Origin: Eubacterium sp.
GTDB taxonomy: Bacteria; Bacillota; Clostridia; Lachnospirales; Lachnospiraceae
Direction of reading: 5' to 3'
Assembly: GCA_017634555.1 (NCBI GenBank)
Contig: JAGBNF010000024.1
Span: 1 to 47,081, forward strand
DNA length: 47,081 nucleotides
How positions within the stretch are numbered: position 1 is the first letter of the stretch; the number at the start of each line of letters is the position of its first letter. Below are positions 41,843-47,081 of the stretch, piece after piece. The position numbers and the translations under genes were made by a program. The notes beneath the pieces were generated by a model, which saw only the letters and a list, made by a program, of their open reading frames with translations, was not told the DNA's origin and did not search any database.

Positions 41843-42724
41843 ATGGGAATTGCACTGGGGATATGTATAGTTATCATATGCATATTGTTACTTAAAATTT
41901 ATATGATGAAGAAGTCAGTCCGGGAGATCCGGACTGATTTTGGTGATAGAGGAAAGCTGGATTCCAATTCTCTGATCGGCGTTTCATCCAGAGATAAGGA
42001 CATCAGGGCGCTCACGAATGATATGAATCATGTGATAGTCGATCTGAGGAAGGCTTTCCATAAATATAAAGAGGGTGACAGGGAGGTTCGTACCGCCATA
42101 ACCAATATCTCTCATGACATCAGAACTCCGCTTACGGCAATCTGCGGATACCTGGCACTTATGAAGAAGCAGGACAAATCGCCGGAAATGGAACGCTACC
42201 TCGATATTATCGACGAGCGTGCGGAGCATATGAAGGCGCTTACAGAAGGACTCTTCAGTTATTCGCTTATTCTCAATTCCGAGGAACAGGTTGAGCTTGA
42301 GGACGTGAGTCTTAACAAGGTTCTTGAGGACTGTATCATGGAGTATTACGGTGCACTCAGCGAGAGAGGAATTGAGCCGACAATCGATATCACTGAGAAT
42401 AAGATCGTGAGGAAGCTTGATAAGACACATATCGACAGGGCTATATCAAATGTAATAAGCAACGCGATAAAGTACAGTGACGGCGACTTTGATATAAAGC
42501 TTAAGGATGACGGAACGATGATCTTTTCAAACAAGGCATCGGGTATTACATCGGTTGAGGCGGCGCGTCTTTTCGACAGATTCTATACGGTGGAGACAGG
42601 CAGAAATTCCACGGGACTGGGTCTTTCAATCGCTAGAACCTTCGTTGAACAGATGGGCGGAGAGATAGGAGCCGAATATAAGAACGGAAGACTTGCGATA
42701 AGGATCTCATTTCCGGAAAGATAG
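41843..42724 (+). CDS. Sensor histidine kinase of the peptide-resistance module
   Basis: 293 residues with a single N-terminal TM helix (about 2-20) and no large outside domain, so the signal is probably sensed in the membrane or through the ABC transporter, as in BceS-type kinases. DHp domain with phospho-acceptor His91 (NISHDIRTPLTAI), N-box ISNAIKYS, FDRFYTV F-box, and TGLGLSIA G2-box. The G1 box is degenerate (MIFSNKASG in place of DxGxG), which could change ATP binding. Likely partner of the response regulator at 38544. GGGAGGTGCGAT precedes the ATG, and a strong terminator follows. Confidence 0.92.
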   Translation: MGIALGICIVIICILLLKIYMMKKSVREIRTDFGDRGKLDSNSLIGVSSRDKDIRALTNDMNHVIVDLRKAFHKYKEGDREVRTAITNISHDIRTPLTAICGYLALMKKQDKSPEMERYLDIIDERAEHMKALTEGLFSYSLILNSEEQVELEDVSLNKVLEDCIMEYYGALSERGIEPTIDITENKIVRKLDKTHIDRAISNVISNAIKYSDGDFDIKLKDDGTMIFSNKASGITSVEAARLFDRFYTVETGRNSTGLGLSIARTFVEQMGGEIGAEYKNGRLAIRISFPER

Positions 42725-42732
42725 GAATAATG

Positions 42733-42774
42733 AAGAATGACAGTTGGGATTGTCCCGACGGTCATTCTTTTTTT
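42733..42774 (+). terminator. Intrinsic terminator after kinase gene
   Basis: Two-part stem GAATGAC + GTTGGGA / TCCCGAC + GTCATTC with small bulges, then a run of seven T or more. Confidence 0.92.
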
Positions 42775-42804
42775 GTGGGATTTTGTATGATTTCGTGGAT
42801 TTTT

Positions 42805-42858
42805 TACCGTTCATATTTCCCGGAATACCGTTCATGTCAAATCTGTTTTCTTTAAATA
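42805..42858 (+). promoter_or_regulatory. LytTR double binding site and promoter of second ABC operon
   Basis: TACCGTTCAT occurs at 42805-42814 and 42826-42835, exactly 21 bp apart. ACCGTTCAT fits the published LytTR half-site pattern [TA][AC][CA]GTTN[AG][TG], and the 21-bp step is the usual one. The second copy overlaps the -35 position of a weak promoter with -10 near 42853-42858. The LytTR protein encoded at 44562 in the same cluster is the likely binder. Confidence 0.8.
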
Positions 42859-42921
42859 ATGGAAAATGTAAGATGCAGACATCAGATAGAAAATGAGTTA
42901 CAGATTTTCGGGAGGTGGATT

Positions 42922-43662
42922 ATGAAAGGTAACGCAGCAATCAGAATAAACGGACTTACAAAGGAATATTCGGGAGTTAAGGCAGTCAAGGGACTGAACC
43001 TTGAAATATATGAGGGTGAGCTTTTCGCACTGCTGGGAGTTAACGGTGCGGGAAAGACAACAACCATCAGAATGCTTACAGGGCTTTCGGTACCGACGGG
43101 CGGAAGCGCAGAGATATTCGGAAAGGATATCAGAAAAGATATAGATGATGTAAAGAGGCTTGTGGGAATATCTACACAGGATACGGCAGTTGCCGATAAC
43201 CTTACGGTTGAAGAGAACCTGAGATTTATGGCAGGCATTTACTTCCCAGATGAGGGAAAAGCTAAAGCTGCTAAGAGAGTTGAAGATGTAATCGGTACAT
43301 TTAAGCTGGATGAGGTAAGAAATAAGAAAGCTAAGACCTTATCGGGAGGCTGGCAGAGAAAGCTGTCCATCGCAATGGCAGTCATCGGAGAGCCGAAAGT
43401 TATCTTCCTTGATGAGCCGACACTGGGACTGGATGTTCTCGCGAGAAGAGAGCTCTGGAAAGCGGTTGAAGCATTGAAGAAGAACACAACAATAATTCTT
43501 ACGACACATTACATGGAAGAGGCCGAAGCACTGGCTGACAGAATAGGTATCATGATAAAGGGAAATCTGGTAAAGCTCGGAACACTTGAAGAGCTTGAGA
43601 AGGATACAGGCAAGAAGGGACTTGAGGAAATCTTTGTTACCGTTGCCGAAGGAGAGGAGTAA
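42922..43662 (+). CDS. ABC transporter ATP-binding protein (drug/peptide export type)
   Basis: 246 residues from ATG 42922 (MKGNAAIRING), set by CGGGAGGTG 7 nt upstream; the frame from 42859 begins inside the promoter. Walker A GVNGAGKTT, Q-loop STQDTAVA, signature SGGWQRKL, Walker B VIFLDEPTLGLD, H-loop THYMEEAEAL. The 'GGWQRKL' signature differs from the usual GGMRRRL. Gap of 3 bp to the permease gene. Confidence 0.93.
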   Translation: MKGNAAIRINGLTKEYSGVKAVKGLNLEIYEGELFALLGVNGAGKTTTIRMLTGLSVPTGGSAEIFGKDIRKDIDDVKRLVGISTQDTAVADNLTVEENLRFMAGIYFPDEGKAKAAKRVEDVIGTFKLDEVRNKKAKTLSGGWQRKLSIAMAVIGEPKVIFLDEPTLGLDVLARRELWKAVEALKKNTTIILTTHYMEEAEALADRIGIMIKGNLVKLGTLEELEKDTGKKGLEEIFVTVAEGEE

Positions 43663-43665
43663 ACC

Positions 43666-44436
43666 ATGAACAGAACACTTAATTTTGCAAAAAGAAATCT
43701 GATGGAGATTTCAAGAGATGTACTTAGCTATATATTCTGCGCAGCATTTCCTATCGTTATGCTGATCATTATGACACTTGTAAATTCGAGCATTCCGAAG
43801 GAGGCAGGAATGACCATCTTCAGGATCGATAACCTGGAGGGTGGAATCATCATATTCGGACAGACTTTCGTTATGCTTTTTACAGCCATTAATCTTGCCA
43901 AGGACAGGGGCGGCTCATTCCTGATCAGGCTTTTCGCAACACCGATGAAGAGCAGTGATTTTACAAACGGATATATACTTCCTATGATACTTGTTGCGGT
44001 TGTTCAGGCAGTGATCTCACTTATCGTTGCAGTTCTGATCGCACTTATTGTCGGAGTAGAGATCAAGCTTCTCGGCTTCCTGCTTGTACTTGCAGCAATG
44101 CTTCCATCGGCATTAATGTTTATTGCAATCGGAATCATTTTCGGAACACTCTTCAATGAGAAGGCAGCTCCGGGACTTTGCTCGATCATCATTTCCCTCG
44201 GATCCTTCATCGGAGGTATCTGGTTTGATGTAGAGGGAGCCGGAGGAGTTATATGCAAGATCAGCAAATGTCTGCCGTTCTTCTACTGCACAAAGACTGT
44301 GAGATCAGCCATTAAGCTTGACCTTACATGGGAGACCTTCGGACTTCCGATCATTATAGTAAGTGCTTCTGCTATAGTTCTTTCGATACTTGCAGTATTC
44401 TGCTTCAAGAAAAGAATGAAGGCAGATCTGGCATAG
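43666..44436 (+). CDS. ABC-2 type permease
   Basis: 256 residues with six TM helices and the ABC-2 layout (N-terminal MNRTLNFAKRNLMEISRDVLSYIF; loop DRGGSFLIRLFATPMKSSDF between helices 2 and 3). Partner of the preceding ATPase. GGAGG lies in the ATPase stop region, so translation is coupled. Confidence 0.9.
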   Translation: MNRTLNFAKRNLMEISRDVLSYIFCAAFPIVMLIIMTLVNSSIPKEAGMTIFRIDNLEGGIIIFGQTFVMLFTAINLAKDRGGSFLIRLFATPMKSSDFTNGYILPMILVAVVQAVISLIVAVLIALIVGVEIKLLGFLLVLAAMLPSALMFIAIGIIFGTLFNEKAAPGLCSIIISLGSFIGGIWFDVEGAGGVICKISKCLPFFYCTKTVRSAIKLDLTWETFGLPIIIVSASAIVLSILAVFCFKKRMKADLA

Positions 44437-44463
44437 GACAGAGCTTTTAAGATAAGTCATCGC

Positions 44464-44492
44464 TTGAAATAGAAGAGCGAATTAACTATACT
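44464..44492 (+). promoter_or_regulatory. Sigma-A promoter for LytTR-DUF3021
   Basis: TTGAAA (44464-44469), 17 bp, TATACT (44487-44492). Gives the regulator pair a promoter of its own, separate from the LytTR-site promoter at 42805. Confidence 0.6.
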
Positions 44493-44561
44493 GAATCAGG
44501 AAGGGACACGCAGAAAAATGTGGTTCGGGACAGATGTATTCCCGGCAGCGTGCTTAGACTG

Positions 44562-45035
44562 ATGCAGATAAAGACCATTATCGACAAGAAATATAAGGAG
44601 ACCGAAATCCATGTCCTGAAGGACAGTCTCGATGATGAGGTGAGAAATGTGGTGCGTGAACTGCACGGCATTTTCGATGAGACGCTTACAGGTACGGACG
44701 AGAGAGGTAACAAATGTGTGCTGAGACCCCTTGATATAGTAAGCTTTTATGCTGAAGGTCAGAGGGTTTTTGCCATTGATGATTCCGGAAGATACAGTGT
44801 TTCCAGCAAGCTTTATGAGCTTGAGGAAAAGTATGGTAAATCGGGATTTGTCAGAATTTCGAAGTCAGAGGTCGTGAATTTTAAAAAGATAAAGAGTCTT
44901 GATATGAGTTTCACGGGAACTATCAAGGTAATAATGAAGAATGGTTATGAAACCTATACTTCAAGAAGAAATGTAGCGAAGATCAAGGAGATTTTGATGA
45001 AGAATCGAGGTGAGGGCAGTGAAAGAGATACTTAA
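44562..45035 (+). CDS. LytTR-domain DNA-binding regulator
   Basis: 157 residues from ATG 44562 (MQIKTIIDKKYKETEIHV). Its ribosome-binding site is weak, and GTG 44550 is an alternative. Residues about 50-150 form the LytTR domain (LRPLDIVSFYAEGQRVFAIDD..., FVRISKSEVVNFKKIKSLD, and the C-terminal SRRNVAKIKEIL). There is no receiver domain, as is normal for LytTR proteins paired with DUF3021. Binds the 21-bp-spaced site at 42805, by inference. The next gene overlaps its end by 17 nt. Confidence 0.9.
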   Translation: MQIKTIIDKKYKETEIHVLKDSLDDEVRNVVRELHGIFDETLTGTDERGNKCVLRPLDIVSFYAEGQRVFAIDDSGRYSVSSKLYELEEKYGKSGFVRISKSEVVNFKKIKSLDMSFTGTIKVIMKNGYETYTSRRNVAKIKEILMKNRGEGSERDT

Positions 45036-45471
45036 AAGGGGATTTATCGGATTTGCTATGTCGGCCCTTATCGGTACTGCGGTTAACTTGATAATCGATA
45101 TAATAGCAAATGCGGTGGGAGCTGAGAATTTTATTTCCATGTCTCCGGAATTCAGGAGCCTTTTTCCGACCCCTGTGATAGCGGCATATGTAAATGTATT
45201 TTTGTATGGAATAATAGGGGCTACATTTTCTGTGATGAGCTTTATTTACGATGTGAATAAGCTGGGCGTGGTGCTTCAGAATATCATATACTTTTTGGTT
45301 ACGGCTCCGGTTGCCGTAGGGATAGCGATTCTGATATGGCAGCTTCATCATTATCCGGAAGCGATAATCTCAACGATTGCGGGCTACGGATTATGTTATT
45401 TGATAATAGGAATATTGCAGTACAGGAAGCTTAAGGATGATATAAGACAGATCAATGAAGAACTGGAGTAG
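45019..45471 (+). CDS. DUF3021 membrane protein
   Basis: 150 residues from GTG 45019 (GAGGTGA 5 nt upstream; GTG 45010 is possible). Four TM helices (about 8-27, 55-75, 90-108, 118-135), starting KEILKRGFIGFAMSALIGTAVN, a typical DUF3021 start. The family is the usual partner of stand-alone LytTR regulators, probably holding them at the membrane until a signal arrives. The stop is 4 bp before the next response-regulator gene. Confidence 0.9.
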   Translation: MKEILKRGFIGFAMSALIGTAVNLIIDIIANAVGAENFISMSPEFRSLFPTPVIAAYVNVFLYGIIGATFSVMSFIYDVNKLGVVLQNIIYFLVTAPVAVGIAILIWQLHHYPEAIISTIAGYGLCYLIIGILQYRKLKDDIRQINEELE

Positions 45472-45475
45472 GCGG

Positions 45476-46216
45476 ATGGATAGTAAATACTGCATCCTTC
45501 TTGTGGAGGATGATTATGCTCTGGCAATGGGAACTGAATATACGCTGAAGGCCGAAGGCTACGGAATCCGTCATGCGAAGAATCTTCAGGAGGCAAGACA
45601 GGCAGTGGAAGCAGCAGGAGACGGAGAGATAAATCTGATACTCCTTGACGTTATGCTTCCTGACGGAAGCGGCTTCGACTATCTGGAGCAGCTGAGGGAT
45701 GAACAGGTGGAGATACCGGTGATCTTTCTTACGGCAGTGGGGGATGAGGCAAATATAGTAAGAGGACTCGATCTCGGAGCGGACGACTATGTGACGAAGC
45801 CATACCGTGTGAAGGAGCTGCTGTCGAGAATTTCCGCAGTACTTAGACGCGAGGAGCGTTTAAGAAGAATGGCGGCAGATCAAAGAAATAGTGATAATCA
45901 GGTCAGTGAGTCTATAGGAGATGAATATACCTTCGGTTCACATGTACTTAACGTTTCACAGTTCAGATTATATAATAACGGGGATATGGTTGAGTGTACG
46001 CCTTCAGAGATAAGACTGCTCAGGGAGTTTCTCAGGAACAGCGGGATAGCTCTCACCAGAAATCAGCTGATCGAAAAGCTGTATGATACGGAGAACAGCT
46101 ATATAGATGACAATACGCTTTCGGTATATATAAAGCGTCTTCGCGATAAGCTCGGGGAGGATGCGGGATATATAAAGACTATAAAGGGAATCGGCTACAG
46201 ATTCTCGGAGGATTGA
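45476..46216 (+). CDS. OmpR-family response regulator
   Basis: 246 residues from ATG 45476 (MDSKYCILLVEDD). Receiver with acidic Glu11-Asp12-Asp13, phospho-acceptor Asp58 (LLDVMLPDG) and Lys in VTKPYRV; then a winged helix (about 150-246) with ECTPSEIRLLREFL and DDNTLSVYIKRLRDKL. It differs from the regulator at 38544. GGAG lies in the DUF3021 stop region. Its TGA shares one base with the kinase ATG. Confidence 0.94.
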   Translation: MDSKYCILLVEDDYALAMGTEYTLKAEGYGIRHAKNLQEARQAVEAAGDGEINLILLDVMLPDGSGFDYLEQLRDEQVEIPVIFLTAVGDEANIVRGLDLGADDYVTKPYRVKELLSRISAVLRREERLRRMAADQRNSDNQVSESIGDEYTFGSHVLNVSQFRLYNNGDMVECTPSEIRLLREFLRNSGIALTRNQLIEKLYDTENSYIDDNTLSVYIKRLRDKLGEDAGYIKTIKGIGYRFSED

Positions 46217-47081
46217 TGACAAGCGATTATGAGAGAAAGAAATTCAGAAGAAATTATCTTATAGTGGCAGCGATATTTCTCGCTGTCAGTTTTTGCGTGC
46301 TTAAGATAGCCTATGCTCTGGGAATTTATGATGATAATGAGTATCTGCTTTTTATTCTTGTGGGAGTGATTGAGGGTATAGCCCTTGCTGTGATATATTA
46401 TCTATGCTCCTGCGAGGTAGGGCGTGCTTATAAGGCAGTTGAAAGAACAGCCGGAATGATGGATGAGCTGATGCAGGATTCGGACAAGACTCTGACTACG
46501 GAGCTGGAAGAGGGAAGTATCGGAATACTTAATTCGAATTTCGAGAAGCTGGTAAATATGTTCAGAGAGGGTAAGAGGAAGGAAGCCGAGGAGAAGGAAT
46601 TCCTGAAGGATGTGATGTCGGACATTTCACATCAGCTGAAAACACCCCTTGCATCGCTGAACGTTTTTATAGATCTTCTGCTGAATGATAAGCTTGAGAC
46701 GGAAGAAGAGAAAAAGAAGATCCTTAAAGAGGCGGAAAATCAGATGTCGAGAATGGAGTGGATGGTCCTCTCCATGCTGAAGCTTGCACGTATCGAGGCA
46801 AGGGTTATCGACTTTGATATAAAGAAAGCTTCGGTGAGTGCGATACTCGATGAAGTAAGAGGAGCCATCAGCTATCTGACGGACAAAAAGAATCAGAAGA
46901 TTATTCTAGATGAGGTGAGTGAGGATGCAGCTGTTTCGGCAGATCCGCAGTGGCTCACCGAAGCCTTGATAAATATAGTAAAAAATGCATCAGACTACTC
47001 CGATGACGGAAAAGATATAGAAATACATGTTGAAGCAAACAATGTATTCACCAGAATATTTATCCGCGACCATGGAATAGG
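46216..47081 (+). CDS. Sensor histidine kinase (3' end outside window)
   Basis: At least 288 residues; the frame is open to the right edge. ATG 46216 overlaps the response-regulator stop (TGATG arrangement), so the pair is translationally coupled. Two TM helices (about 13-33 and 42-64) with a short outside loop, a coiled linker, DHp domain with phospho-acceptor His139 (DISHQLKTPLASL), N-box IVKNASDYS and the start of the G1 box (DHGIG) at the edge. The short sensor part is typical of BceS/VanS-like kinases next to peptide transporters, which may follow outside the window. Confidence 0.93.
   Translation, partial: MTSDYERKKFRRNYLIVAAIFLAVSFCVLKIAYALGIYDDNEYLLFILVGVIEGIALAVIYYLCSCEVGRAYKAVERTAGMMDELMQDSDKTLTTELEEGSIGILNSNFEKLVNMFREGKRKEAEEKEFLKDVMSDISHQLKTPLASLNVFIDLLLNDKLETEEEKKKILKEAENQMSRMEWMVLSMLKLARIEARVIDFDIKKASVSAILDEVRGAISYLTDKKNQKIILDEVSEDAAVSADPQWLTEALINIVKNASDYSDDGKDIEIHVEANNVFTRIFIRDHGI

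Noticed and set aside
1-47081. tRNA, rRNA and known riboswitches
   Set aside because: Intergenic gaps were read on both strands; none shows a tRNA cloverleaf with CCA-type end, rRNA sequence or a riboswitch core I can recognise.

Overview
The window looks like about 47 kb of chromosome from a low-to-mid GC, Gram-positive anaerobe of the Lachnospiraceae/Clostridia type (Butyrivibrio-like). Supporting signs are strong AGGAGG-type ribosome-binding sites, sigma-A promoters (TTGACA-17-TATAAT), YwlG, DUF2975/YozG, DUF4173 and DUF3021/LytTR gene pairs, BcrA-type transporters, InlB-type surface repeats and many lipoproteins. No rRNA, tRNA, CRISPR array or complete insertion sequence was seen. The genus is an inference.

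Layout. (1) 1-1.37 kb: 3' part of a Tn916-type tyrosine integrase running off the left edge, then a short repeat-rich stretch that is probably the element/chromosome junction. (2) 1.37-7.1 kb: LMW protein-tyrosine phosphatase, a small membrane-protein gene broken by an in-frame TAG, YwlG-family protein, ABC-F ATPase, two tandem palindromes, iron-type alcohol dehydrogenase and a membrane-anchored endonuclease/exonuclease/phosphatase-fold protein. (3) 7.1-16.9 kb: a leftward pair (solute-binding/VWA protein and a coiled membrane partner), then rightward a secreted repeat protein with a C-terminal NlpC/P60-like peptidase, a Nudix hydrolase, a YtrA-type GntR repressor with its membrane protein, a YfbK-like VWA lipoprotein, and a leftward 4-TM protein. 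(4) 17-22.8 kb: DUF4173 membrane protein, DUF2975-YozG-CPBP protease operon, XRE-Uma2 fusion, Dus, and a small 2-TM protein. (5) 22.9-31 kb: metallophosphatase, S66 peptidase, ABC exporter, esterase, cysteine synthase, 5-formyl-THF cyclo-ligase, ECF sigma and its anti-sigma. (6) 31-38.4 kb: InlB-repeat surface protein, TVP38-family protein, diguanylate cyclase, and a leftward AraC regulator-esterase-PEBP lipoprotein block. (7) 38.5-47 kb: stacked peptide-sensing/export modules: RR-ABC-permease-permease-HK; ABC-permease-LytTR-DUF3021; RR-HK (cut by the window end).

The most interesting signals are regulatory. A roughly 56-bp promoter block of TTGAC pentamers repeated about every 11 bp occurs twice, 22 kb apart and in opposite orientation: before the BcrA-type ABC operon (39311-39366) and before the orphan 4-TM gene (16950-17005, minus strand). 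This suggests one response regulator, probably the one encoded at 38544, controls both and makes the 4-TM protein a candidate new member of a peptide-resistance regulon. Three other phased repeat arrays sit on promoters: six 11-bp CGGTT units before the XRE-Uma2 fusion, three 21-bp AAATATATCG units before the DUF4173 gene, and a 21-bp-spaced LytTR double site before the second ABC operon.

All functional names come from reading motifs in the sequence; no database search was run. Promoter and operator calls are pattern-based.
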